A stretch of 32,059 bases of DNA from Chloroflexota bacterium (GTDB taxonomy: Bacteria; Chloroflexota; Anaerolineae; J102), in contig JAADFV010000063.1 in assembly GCA_013152695.1 (NCBI GenBank), positions 1 through 32,059 on the forward strand. Reading direction: 5' to 3'. The notes under the pieces are model-generated. The model did no database searches. It had not been told where the DNA came from and worked only from the letters and a program-made list of their open reading frames with translations. This document shows positions 7,496 through 15,270 of the stretch, piece by piece (the first letter of the stretch is position 1; each line of letters starts with the position of its first letter). The position numbers and the translations under genes were made by a program.

Positions 7496-8983
7496 ATGAA
7501 AAACATTCGGTCAATTCCTTTCCTTTTCGTTGTAACTTTTTTCTTGCTTTTCACGAGCGCCTGTGCTGCGTCCCAAGACGCGTCCAAGGCATATAGTCGA
7601 GCCGTGATCAATCGCGGTGAAATCGTCCCGGCGGAACGTATTCGTATCAACGAATATCTCAACTACTATGAACAACATTTCCCCGAACCTACTTCCGAGC
7701 CCTTGGCCCTCGATCTTCGTATAGGAAATCGTCGCCTGGCCCCGAACGGAGGCGAAGTTTGGCTGCAAATCGGTTTGCAAGCGCGAAAGCCAAGCCTGGC
7801 GGAGCGTACACCCTTAAATTTAGCCCTGGTCCTGGATGTCAGTGGCTCCATGGGAGAAACAGGGAAGCTGGATTATCTCAAGCAATCGTTGACGGTCTTT
7901 CTGCAAAGTCTACGCCCGGACGACCGGATAGCCATTGTCGCTTATAGTGATGAAGCTACGCTGATACGTGCCTCACAGCCGGTGGAGGATGGGCGTTGGA
8001 TACGCAGGACTGTGCAGAGCCTGAAGGCGGGGGGTTGGACGAATCTGCACGGAGGATTGATGCTTGGTTTCGAAGAAGTCTCAAAAAACTTCGATATCCG
8101 CCGTAACAATCGCGTTATCTTGTTGACAGATGGTCGCGCCAATCGTGGTGTGATCGATCCCCAACAAATTGCTTCTGACGCCCGTGCCTACACCGAGCGA
8201 GGTATCTATCTTTCCACTATTGGTCTGGGCATAGACCTGGATGACGAGCTACTGAGCACCCTCGCCAGGGAAGGACGCGGCGCTTATCATTTCATCGATT
8301 CCTACGAGGAGATGGATAAAGTGTTTTTCGAGGAGGTCGAGGGGCTGGTCGAGCGAGTAGCCAATGATGTCCGTGTTCAGATTCAACCTGCCTCTGGCGT
8401 ACAATTGACTCAGGTCACCGGTTTCGAAGGCACCCCACCTCCGCGAGGAGCGGAAGTTGTGATGCAGGACATGGGTGCCGGAGATAGCCAGGTGCTGATC
8501 GTGCGTTTACAGGCTTCGCCCGCCTCGCCAGGAGAAAGGTTGCTTGCCACGGTCACGCTTAGTTATGAGGATGTATTTGCCCAGCGACAGCGCCGTACGA
8601 GCAAGGAGATGCGTGTGCGCGTCGAGCCGGGTGTAGTGCCAGACCCACTCTTGGACTTGGATGTGCACCGCAACGTCACCATTGTGCGGTCAGCAGAAGC
8701 TCTCAAACGCATCGACCAGATGTTCAACAGTGGTCAATACCTTCCCGCCTGGCGGTTGGCTCGAGAGATGGAGGTCTTGCTCCGTGATATGGCCCGTCTC
8801 ACGGGTGATGAACAGTTGCGAAAGGATGCCGATCTTTTCTGGCGCTATCAGCAAACCCTCAGCCAAGCCCTGGGCTACGATCCTGCCCTCGCTTCCGACA
8901 CAGAGGGATCGCCCCGCCCCGACCAAGAACGTTTTCCCTCAGCGGAAACATCCGAAACACTTCCTACCCTTGAAGTAAGATAA
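7496..8983 (+). CDS. Lipoprotein with von Willebrand factor A domain (YfbK-like)
   Basis: A 495-residue exported lipoprotein. The N-terminus has a hydrophobic stretch (residues 8-20) ending in the lipobox FTSAC, with Cys23 as the predicted lipidated residue. Residues 47-66 (RIRINEYLNYYEQHFPEP) match the short domain that precedes VWA in YfbK-type proteins. The VWA domain spans about 107-285 with an intact MIDAS site: DVSGS (D114, S116, S118), GGWTNLHGG (T182) and LLTDGRANRG (D212). A beta-rich region and a helical C-terminus follow. It probably binds a protein ligand through a divalent metal on the cell surface; the partner is unknown. ATG at 7496 has AAGGAG nine bases upstream. Lipidation would need an Lgt; one divergent Lgt-like gene is in this window. 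Confidence 0.88.
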   Translation: MKNIRSIPFLFVVTFFLLFTSACAASQDASKAYSRAVINRGEIVPAERIRINEYLNYYEQHFPEPTSEPLALDLRIGNRRLAPNGGEVWLQIGLQARKPSLAERTPLNLALVLDVSGSMGETGKLDYLKQSLTVFLQSLRPDDRIAIVAYSDEATLIRASQPVEDGRWIRRTVQSLKAGGWTNLHGGLMLGFEEVSKNFDIRRNNRVILLTDGRANRGVIDPQQIASDARAYTERGIYLSTIGLGIDLDDELLSTLAREGRGAYHFIDSYEEMDKVFFEEVEGLVERVANDVRVQIQPASGVQLTQVTGFEGTPPPRGAEVVMQDMGAGDSQVLIVRLQASPASPGERLLATVTLSYEDVFAQRQRRTSKEMRVRVEPGVVPDPLLDLDVHRNVTIVRSAEALKRIDQMFNSGQYLPAWRLAREMEVLLRDMARLTGDEQLRKDADLFWRYQQTLSQALGYDPALASDTEGSPRPDQERFPSAETSETLPTLEVR

Positions 8984-9004
8984 GATTGAGGAAATCTCCC
9001 CCTC

Positions 9005-9211
9005 ACATGAACGGTAAGACCCTTCGCTTCACTCAGGGTGACATATGCCCTGCCCGTGCATGGCGAGACCTTTCACCGGCGAATCACCTTCATGTTTGTT
9101 GCCAGGCCGACCCGTCTAGGGCGACACACGCCGCCATGTCATTCTGAACGAAGTGAAGAATCTCATCTCCTTACATGAACGGCGAGACCCTTCGTTTCAC
9201 TCAGGGTGACA
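9005..9211. repeat. Dispersed-type intergenic repeat: two direct copies and an inverted arm
   Basis: Two 39-bp direct copies at 9005-9043 and 9173-9211 match at 36 of 39 positions; both contain the core TTCACTCAGGGTGACA. An inverted arm at 9138-9164 (beginning GTCATTCTGAACGAAG) pairs imperfectly with 9184-9210 (19 of 27 positions, several remaining as G-U). The sequence type (GTCATTCTGA...GAATCTC / GAGACCCTTCG...CAGGGTGAC) is one I recall as dispersed in intergenic DNA of many bacteria; this is memory and not a search result. No transposase is present. Confidence 0.7.
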
Positions 9212-9266
9212 CTTGTTTGTCATGCTGGGCGGGGCCAGGCGTAGGGGGGAGATATTTCGGGCTGCA

Positions 9267-9557
9267 TTATCCTTCCTTACCAGTATTCTCCTCGTCAGGC
9301 ACGAGGGTGGTACTCCACACATCTTCCGACAAGGTGATGACCGAGAGACAGGAATTGCAAACAGCCCTGTCTTTTTCGGCAATACGTGCATAGTGGCCGC
9401 AATTAGGACAGGTGATAGCGACGCGTTGCACCGCCTGACGCATCAATGTTTGCATGACTTCTTCAGGCGATGAAAGCCCCATATCCTCCTGCAAGATTTT
9501 AACAATTTCCTGCTCTTCTTCAGATAATTCAAATTTGTGAGGGGCATATTCTATCAT
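9267..9557 (-). CDS. Small zinc-ribbon protein with helical N-terminus (unknown function)
   Basis: A 96-residue protein not recognised as a named family. Residues 8-46 are acidic and helical (LSEEEQEIVKILQEDMGLSS, PEEVMQTLMRQAV), resembling a ribbon-helix-helix or dimerisation segment. Residues 50-70 form a zinc ribbon with CPNC and CNSC knuckles (C50, C53, C67, C70). The tail is acidic and polar. I chose the ATG at 9557. An upstream in-frame TTG at 9569 is possible but sits one base from the GGAGG that would serve as its ribosome site, while that GGAGG is 13 bases from the ATG. It diverges from the 2-oxoacid oxidoreductase cluster, so a regulatory link is conceivable but unproven. Confidence 0.72.
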   Translation of the reverse strand: MIEYAPHKFELSEEEQEIVKILQEDMGLSSPEEVMQTLMRQAVQRVAITCPNCGHYARIAEKDRAVCNSCLSVITLSEDVWSTTLVPDEENTGKEG

Positions 9558-9611
9558 AATGAAAACCAAGCCTCCGAGAGGGTGAAAATAGTTAACCGTA
9601 AAAAGATGGAA

Positions 9612-9674
9612 CGTAAGAAGGAGAGAATGTCACTGAGTCAATTCTCACAGCCAGCCTTCCTTACGACTCAGTGA
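9612..9674. promoter_or_regulatory. Interleaved inverted repeats upstream of the oxidoreductase cluster
   Basis: Two inverted pairs interlock: CGTAAGAAGG (9612-9621) with CCTTCCTTACG (9655-9665, one bulge), and TCACTGAGTC (9630-9639) with GACTCAGTGA (9665-9674, perfect over 10 bp). The order A-B-A'-B' allows either two competing hairpins or a pseudoknot in RNA, or two overlapping operators in DNA. It lies in the divergent gap, about 170 bases before the korA-like start. Confidence 0.5.
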
Positions 9675-9845
9675 GAGATTTATTGCTTTCCAATTTAGCC
9701 AGGAATCGCTTAAGTGCGGTATGATCTGTATAGCACAGTTTTCCTTTTCAGAAAAACTCACCAATCTTTTTGTTGGCGTAATCTATGGCCGACAATATCA
9801 TGAAACCCTTACTTTTCATTACCTCTGCAATGGAGCGGATTTACA

Positions 9846-11048
9846 ATGGCTCGTGAATATGTGGATGGTGCAACAGCCATCGCCCGCGGTGCCTTAGGCG
9901 CGGGGTGTAATTTCTATGCGGGATATCCTATTACGCCCGCAACACCGATTCTCCTACATATGCTCCGCGAATTACCCAAAGTCGGTGGGGTGGGGATACA
10001 GGCCGAAGATGAAATTGCCGCAATCAGCATGTGTATTGGTGCCGCAATGTCGGGGGCTCGACCCCTCACTGCCACCTCCGGCCCGGGTATCTCTCTCTAT
10101 TCCGAAAACATTGGCTTGGCTATCATGGGCGAAGTGCCGCTGGTGATCGTCGATGTCATGCGTATGGGGCCGGCAACCGGCGGCGCCACAACCGCGGCCC
10201 AAGGCGACATCCAGTTTATCCGCTGGGGTACCAGCGGCGGCTATCCCATTATTGCCCTGGCGCCTTCATCTGTCACCGAATGTTATACTCTGACCCAGCG
10301 TGCCTTCGATCTGGCAGAACGGTTACGTACCCCCGTCTTCCTTTTGCCCGATAAAGAAATGGTTTCGTCCATGGCTACAGTGGAAATTGCTGATTATGTG
10401 GATGTGCCCGTAGGCCAACGCCCCCTGGTCAAACGAGAAGCGATTCCCGGCATCAATGCTGTCAGTGGCCAGCGAGACCCGCGCCTGCGTCCTGAAGAGA
10501 CCTATCTGCCCTATGATTTCGAGCCTATTGACATCATTCCTCCCACCAGTCCTTTTGGCGGGCCGCATATCACCCGCTTCACGACCTCCAGCCACGACGA
10601 GCATGGTTTTCTCAGCAAAGACCCGCGCAAAGTCGAGCGTTTGAACAGGCATTTACGTTTGAAGATAGAAAACCGGCGTGCTGAAATCGAATTTGGCCAG
10701 CTTGATCGCCATCCTGAAGCCGACACACTTTTTATCAGCTACGGGACGACCGCCCGTGCCATGCGCGAGGCCGTGGATGAAAGTCTGCAACATGGTCGAC
10801 CAGCCAGTGCCCTCACACTACACACACTCTGGCCTGTTCCCGAACATCTGATCCTGGAGGCCGCCCAAGGACACCAACGTATCATTGTAGCCGAACTCAA
10901 TCACGGCCAGTACGTACGTGAGATCGAACATCTTCTCTACCGTCAGGCTATGCAAACCCATCAGGCTCCCCCTGAAATCATTGCCCTCACTCGCGTCGAT
11001 GGCGAACTCATTACCCCTGAGCAATGCCTGGACGCCATCACCAACTAA
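9846..11048 (+). CDS. 2-oxoacid:ferredoxin oxidoreductase, alpha subunit
   Basis: Alpha subunit of a thiamine-diphosphate enzyme that oxidatively decarboxylates a 2-oxoacid to acyl-CoA and reduces ferredoxin; cytoplasmic. The 400-residue chain carries the family N-terminal motif GAGCNFYAGYPITPATP (19-34), QAEDEIAAI (52-60) with the conserved Glu, and TATSGPGISLYSE (75-87). The C-terminal half has LFISYGTTARAMREAV and HTLWPVPEHLI, typical of the transketolase C-terminal domain in VorB/KorA-type subunits. The following gene encodes the fused beta and gamma parts, 13 bases downstream. Substrate (2-oxoglutarate, branched-chain or aryl 2-oxoacid) cannot be fixed from sequence; KorA/VorB similarity is only general, so no symbol is given. 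GGAG near 9834 is the likely ribosome site. Confidence 0.9.
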   Translation: MAREYVDGATAIARGALGAGCNFYAGYPITPATPILLHMLRELPKVGGVGIQAEDEIAAISMCIGAAMSGARPLTATSGPGISLYSENIGLAIMGEVPLVIVDVMRMGPATGGATTAAQGDIQFIRWGTSGGYPIIALAPSSVTECYTLTQRAFDLAERLRTPVFLLPDKEMVSSMATVEIADYVDVPVGQRPLVKREAIPGINAVSGQRDPRLRPEETYLPYDFEPIDIIPPTSPFGGPHITRFTTSSHDEHGFLSKDPRKVERLNRHLRLKIENRRAEIEFGQLDRHPEADTLFISYGTTARAMREAVDESLQHGRPASALTLHTLWPVPEHLILEAAQGHQRIIVAELNHGQYVREIEHLLYRQAMQTHQAPPEIIALTRVDGELITPEQCLDAITN

Positions 11049-11061
11049 GCAGAGCTTAACC

Positions 11062-12420
11062 ATGGCAACCTTATCTCCTGTGCAACTTCGAGTTCCAGAA
11101 ACCTATAAAAACGAAAGACCCTTTCCTTTTTGTCCCGGTTGTGGTCATGCCATAATCCTTGATCGCTTGAATGATGCCTTGAAAAAACTCCAACTCGACC
11201 CGACAAAGGTGGTAATTGTCAGTGATATCGGTTGTGTTGGACTTAGCGATCAATACTTTGTCACCAACGCCTTTCATGGCCTGCATGGCCGCAGTATAGC
11301 CTATGCCAGCGGCATCAAACTGGCCAATCCTGATTTACATGTGATCGTGCTTATGGGAGATGGTGGCGTCGGTATTGGCGGTACCCATGTTCTCAATGCG
11401 GCGCGGCGTAATATCGGCATCACCGTCCTGGTCTTCAATAATTTTAACTTCGGTATGACTGGCGGTGAGCATTCGGTAACGACCTTTTCTGATGCCATCA
11501 CTGCCAGTACACGAGCGGGGAATCTCGAACACCCCCTTGACATTTGCGCCTCGGTGGCCGTCAACGGTGCCGGTTACGTTTATCGCGGCACCTCCTTTGA
11601 CAAAGATCTCTCCACACAAATAGCCTCTGCCATTGCTTATGATGGTTTTGCTCTCATGGATATTTGGGAGTTATGTACGGCCTATTTTGTTCCTAACAAC
11701 CATTTCAGTCGTAAAGAGATGATGGGGGAGATCAGAGCTTTGGGGATGAAGACCGGCTTGATCCAGCAATTATCACTTGATGAATACAGCCGGCGCCTGC
11801 ATACGCAGGGAGAACGTTTCTTTGGGCAGGAAGCAATACCCTTCCAGCCACTTTCCCCCGAATTTTCTTCAACCCTCGATCATAAATTCCATCTCATCAT
11901 TGCCGGATCGGCCGGGGCTAAAGTACGCTCGGCGGCCAAAGCCATTGGTTATGCCGCCGTTCTTTCCGGATTGTGGGCGACACAACGTGATGATTACCCC
12001 ACCACCGTGAAAACAGGCCACAGTATTAGTGAGATCATCCTCAGCCCGGAAGAAATACGCTATACGGGCATTGTCAAACCAGAGGCCCTGGTGCTCCTCT
12101 CGGAGGATGGCCTCAAAAAAGTACGCCATCGTTTGGATGCGATGACACCTGATGATCTCTTTATTACCACACCTGAATTTGCCGAGGTGGAAACGGCCGC
12201 CAAAAAGATTATCCTCCGCCCAAGCGCCAGTCACGTGCGCATCACGCGCACCAATCGTTCCTTGATCGTAACGGCGGCAGCTCTGCGCCTACTCAATATC
12301 TTCCCCATCGCTGCTTATGAGGAAGCAATTCGCCGCTTCCAAAAGCGCTTTGCCAAAGAAAATTTGGCTGTTGTTGCTGCCAGCGCCTCCCTACTCGACA
12401 CCTCACCCACCATTCAATAA
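11062..12420 (+). CDS. 2-oxoacid:ferredoxin oxidoreductase, fused beta-gamma subunit
   Basis: A 452-residue protein joining two subunits that are usually separate. Residues 1-265 are the TPP-binding beta part: FCPGCGHA (C24, C27), SDIGCVGLSDQYF (C58) and WELCTAYF (C205) provide four cysteines for the 4Fe-4S cluster, and VLMGDGGVGIGGTHVLNAARRN is the TPP/Mg segment. Residues about 275-452 match the gamma domain (HKFHLIIAGSAGAKVRSAAK, TVKTGHSISEIILSPEEI, IVKPEALVLLSEDG). The glycine motif, usually GxGGQG, reads GSAGAK here, so the gamma part is diverged. ATG at 11062 was chosen because homology begins there; an upstream in-frame extension from 10918 would overlap the alpha gene. No ferredoxin-like delta subunit is nearby. 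Confidence 0.88.
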   Translation: MATLSPVQLRVPETYKNERPFPFCPGCGHAIILDRLNDALKKLQLDPTKVVIVSDIGCVGLSDQYFVTNAFHGLHGRSIAYASGIKLANPDLHVIVLMGDGGVGIGGTHVLNAARRNIGITVLVFNNFNFGMTGGEHSVTTFSDAITASTRAGNLEHPLDICASVAVNGAGYVYRGTSFDKDLSTQIASAIAYDGFALMDIWELCTAYFVPNNHFSRKEMMGEIRALGMKTGLIQQLSLDEYSRRLHTQGERFFGQEAIPFQPLSPEFSSTLDHKFHLIIAGSAGAKVRSAAKAIGYAAVLSGLWATQRDDYPTTVKTGHSISEIILSPEEIRYTGIVKPEALVLLSEDGLKKVRHRLDAMTPDDLFITTPEFAEVETAAKKIILRPSASHVRITRTNRSLIVTAAALRLLNIFPIAAYEEAIRRFQKRFAKENLAVVAASASLLDTSPTIQ

Positions 12421-12423
12421 TCC

Positions 12424-13620
12424 ATGCTAAACGCTGCTAAACAACTCCTCCCTCAGCTTATCGACATCCGTCGCCGTATCCATCGCTGGCCTGAACTCGC
12501 CTTCGAAGAACATCGTACCGCAGCCCTGGTGGCTCACCGTTTACATGAGCTGGGTATCGAGTATGAAACCGAGGTTGCCCGTACAGGTGTTGTTGCCTGG
12601 TTGGGTGAAGGAGCTGGCCCAACCCTTGCCTTACGGGCAGACATGGATGCTTTACCCATCCAGGAAGAGAATGAGGTCGAATATGCCTCGGAACGACCTG
12701 GTATCATGCACGCTTGCGGGCACGATGCCCATACCGCCATGCTTTTGGGTGCGGCCGAGCTTTTGAAGCAACACGAATCTGAACTGTCGGGGCGGGTAAA
12801 GTTCATCTTTCAGCCCAGTGAGGAACAGATCGATGACGAGGGCTTCAGCGGCGCCAAGCTCATGATTAATGAAGGCGTGATCGAGGATATCGATGCTATC
12901 ATTGGCCTTCATGTCGAGCCGGCCTTGGCGGCGGGAATGATTGCGCTACGGCCTGGCCCGATGATGGCGGCGGCAGACCGTTTCCGCCTGGAAATCCTGG
13001 GTAAAATTGCCCACGGAGCCTACGCTTATCTCGGTGTCGATGCCATTGTCCTGGCGGCGCAGGTTATCACTGCTGCTCAAACCCTGATTTCGCGACGCAT
13101 TCCCGCGATCGAAGCAGGTGTCATCAGTTTTGGACAGATTACGGGAGGCACGGCTGAAAATATCCTCTGTGATCGGGTGGTTCTGAATGGGACCGTACGT
13201 AGCTTCAATCCGGAGATTCGTGATCAGCTCGAACGCGAACTGGGCGAAGTAGCCGCTATCACCCGGCAGATGGGAGGTGATTATCGCTACACCTATCTGC
13301 GCGGTAATCCCCCGGTCATCAATGATGGACGTCTGACTGGATTTGCCTCGCGTATTGCAAAACAATTACTCGGTGCTGATCATGTTACCGAGGCCGCCAT
13401 GACCACAGGCGGAGAGGATTTTGCCTGGTACTGCCAGGAAAAGCCAGGGACATTTGTGCGCTTGGGTGTACGTGATCCTGCCTGGGACAAGATTCGATCT
13501 CTACACACCGCTACCTTTGATATTAAGGAAGAGTCTTTAGCTGTCGGTGCCGCCTTTCTGGCAGAAAGCGCCCTGCGTTGGCTGAAAGAAGCGCCTCACG
13601 ATGAACGGCTACACATCTGA
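12424..13620 (+). CDS. M20D-family amidohydrolase (hippurate/IAA-amino acid hydrolase-like)
   Basis: A 398-residue dinuclear-metal amidohydrolase expected to cleave an N-acyl amino acid or related amide in the cytoplasm. Motifs in order: [14 protein letters not shown] (16-29), [14 protein letters not shown], the metal-binding [18 protein letters not shown] with the catalytic/metal Glu pair, [26 protein letters not shown], and [22 protein letters not shown]. The lid-domain motif normally ending in PH reads [16 protein letters not shown]: the first His is kept but the PH His is replaced by Tyr. It begins three bases after the beta-gamma stop and no clear ribosome site is visible, which points to coupled translation. 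Substrate is unknown. Confidence 0.88.
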   Translation: MLNAAKQLLPQLIDIRRRIHRWPELAFEEHRTAALVAHRLHELGIEYETEVARTGVVAWLGEGAGPTLALRADMDALPIQEENEVEYASERPGIMHACGHDAHTAMLLGAAELLKQHESELSGRVKFIFQPSEEQIDDEGFSGAKLMINEGVIEDIDAIIGLHVEPALAAGMIALRPGPMMAAADRFRLEILGKIAHGAYAYLGVDAIVLAAQVITAAQTLISRRIPAIEAGVISFGQITGGTAENILCDRVVLNGTVRSFNPEIRDQLERELGEVAAITRQMGGDYRYTYLRGNPPVINDGRLTGFASRIAKQLLGADHVTEAAMTTGGEDFAWYCQEKPGTFVRLGVRDPAWDKIRSLHTATFDIKEESLAVGAAFLAESALRWLKEAPHDERLHI

Positions 13621-14399
13621 TGATGGAAACAGCAATGTATCCGCAGTATGATTTTAAGGGAAAGGTCGTATGTGTGACCGGGGCCGGTCGCGGGATAGGC
13701 TTCGCCATCGCCCATGCCTTTGCTCAGGCGGGGGCTAAGGTTTGTGTCAATGATATTGTACCGGAGCAGGCACACACCTCTCTCACCAGCTTGCGAGGTG
13801 AGGAGATGGAGGCCATGGTTCATGTAGGGGATGTGGGTAAAGAGGAAGATGTGGGGGAGATGTTTGCTGCTATCGATCAACAATGGGGGCGACTCGATAT
13901 TCTGGTCAATAATGCCGCCATCGAACCTGTTTTTTCTATTTTCGACCATCCTCTACACGAATGGCAGCGTACGATCGATACCAACCTCACCGGTGCTTTT
14001 TTGTGCACACGAGAAGCGGCCCACCGCATGAGGGCGCAGGGATCGGGCGTGATTATCAACATTGCCTCTATTGCCGGAAAATCGCAGCCTTTGTATTTAC
14101 GTTCTGCTTATGCAGCCAGCAAGGCGGGACTGGTTGGCTTCACGAAAGAGGCTGCTCGCGAGCTGGCAGCGTACAACATTCGTGTGAACGCCGTCTGCCC
14201 GGGGGTGATCGTCACCCCCATGACCGAGCGTCTGCGGCATGATGAAGCGCAAATGCAGCGCTGGCGGGCCGAAATCCCTTTGGGGCGTCTGGGGCTGCCC
14301 GAAGAAGTGGCATCATTGTGTCTCTGGCTGAGTTCAGACGCGGCCAGTTATGTCACGGGCGTAGCCTGGCATGTGGATGGCGGTAAAAACATGGCATAA
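13620..14399 (+). CDS. Short-chain dehydrogenase/reductase (FabG-like)
   Basis: A 259-residue classical SDR, NAD(P)-dependent. TGAGRGIG near residue 20 is the dinucleotide site, followed by DILVNNAA, the catalytic Ser in IINIASIAGKS, YAASK as the YxxxK pair, and the C-terminal SYVTGVAWHVDGG seen in FabG-type enzymes. The start ATG shares one base with the stop of the amidohydrolase (TGATG), so it is part of the same operon. A second in-frame Met at residue 6 is possible. Its place between an amidohydrolase and an enoyl-CoA hydratase suggests a 3-hydroxyacyl or alcohol substrate in a catabolic route (inference); the family does not define this. Confidence 0.88.
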   Translation: MMETAMYPQYDFKGKVVCVTGAGRGIGFAIAHAFAQAGAKVCVNDIVPEQAHTSLTSLRGEEMEAMVHVGDVGKEEDVGEMFAAIDQQWGRLDILVNNAAIEPVFSIFDHPLHEWQRTIDTNLTGAFLCTREAAHRMRAQGSGVIINIASIAGKSQPLYLRSAYAASKAGLVGFTKEAARELAAYNIRVNAVCPGVIVTPMTERLRHDEAQMQRWRAEIPLGRLGLPEEVASLCLWLSSDAASYVTGVAWHVDGGKNMA

Positions 14400-14492
14400 T
14401 ATACTTTGGCCCGTAGCTTTGGCGATCACGCTATCTTTTGCTCCTTACTTCTTCCCACTTACCCCTTATTCCTTGCTTATCCGGAGGTTCTC

Positions 14493-15269
14493 ATGGCTTA
14501 CGAATATATCATCAGCAAAAAAATGGATGACGGCGTCGGTTTGATTCAGTTGAATCGGCCACGGGCGCTCAATGCCCTTAGTCCTGATCTCATGGCCGAG
14601 TTGGGTGAGGCTTTGCTTACATTCGACGCTGATCCAGAAGTGGGCTGTATTGTCATCAGCGGGGATGAACGTGCCTTCGCTGCAGGTGCCGATATCAAGG
14701 CAATGGCTGATGCCTCCATGGTCGATATGCTCACCCAGGATCTGATAGCCAAATGGGAGACGATTCACAGTATCAAGACACCAATCATTGCTGCTGTAAG
14801 TGGTTATTGTCTGGGGGGTGGGTGCGAGTTGGCTATGAGCTGCGACATGATCGTGGCCAGTGAATCTGCCCAATTCGGCCAGCCCGAGATCAATCTCGGC
14901 ATTATTCCCGGCTTTGGCGGTACGCAACGCCTGACGCGAACCATCGGCAAAGCCCTGACCATGGAAATGGTCCTGGCCGGCCGCTATCTCAGTGCCGAAG
15001 AAGCCCTACAATATGGCCTGGTCAATCATGTTGTTCCTGTGGAAATGTATTTGGAAGAAGCATTAAAGTTAGCTGCCAAGATTGCTGCACAAGCGCCCCT
15101 GGCGGTGCAACTGGCGAAAGAAGCCGTCAACAAGGCCCTGGAATTGAGTTTGCATGAGGGTCTGGTATTCGAGCGCCATCTCTTCCAGATGCTTTTTGCC
15201 ACGGAAGATCAAAAAGAGGGTATGGCTGCATTTGTAGAAAAACGCAAAGCACAATGGAAAGGAAGGTAA
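14493..15269 (+). CDS. Enoyl-CoA hydratase/isomerase (crotonase family)
   Basis: A 258-residue crotonase that should add water to a 2-enoyl-CoA; cytoplasmic. AAGADIKAMAD forms the first oxyanion-hole segment, GYCLGGGCELAMSCD carries the first catalytic Glu, and FGQPEINLGIIPGFGGTQRL the second Glu. AEEALQYGLVNHVVP and APLAVQLAKEAVNKA are typical for hydratases of beta-oxidation. The ATG at 14493 follows GGAGG by seven bases; a longer in-frame start at 14406 has no support. The 93-bp gap upstream is pyrimidine-rich and shows no hairpin. Together with the 2-oxoacid oxidoreductase and the SDR it suggests degradation of an amino acid or aromatic acid via CoA esters. Confidence 0.93.
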   Translation: MAYEYIISKKMDDGVGLIQLNRPRALNALSPDLMAELGEALLTFDADPEVGCIVISGDERAFAAGADIKAMADASMVDMLTQDLIAKWETIHSIKTPIIAAVSGYCLGGGCELAMSCDMIVASESAQFGQPEINLGIIPGFGGTQRLTRTIGKALTMEMVLAGRYLSAEEALQYGLVNHVVPVEMYLEEALKLAAKIAAQAPLAVQLAKEAVNKALELSLHEGLVFERHLFQMLFATEDQKEGMAAFVEKRKAQWKGR

Positions 15270-15270
15270 T

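Noticed and set aside
9213..9473. 86-codon plus-strand frame opposite the zinc-ribbon gene
   Set aside because: Antisense shadow; the minus-strand frame has two clear CxxC knuckles and is the better gene.
10918..11061. 48-codon upstream extension of the beta-gamma oxidoreductase gene
   Set aside because: Overlaps the end of the alpha gene in another frame and lacks resemblance to the family; ATG at 11062 starts the conserved part.
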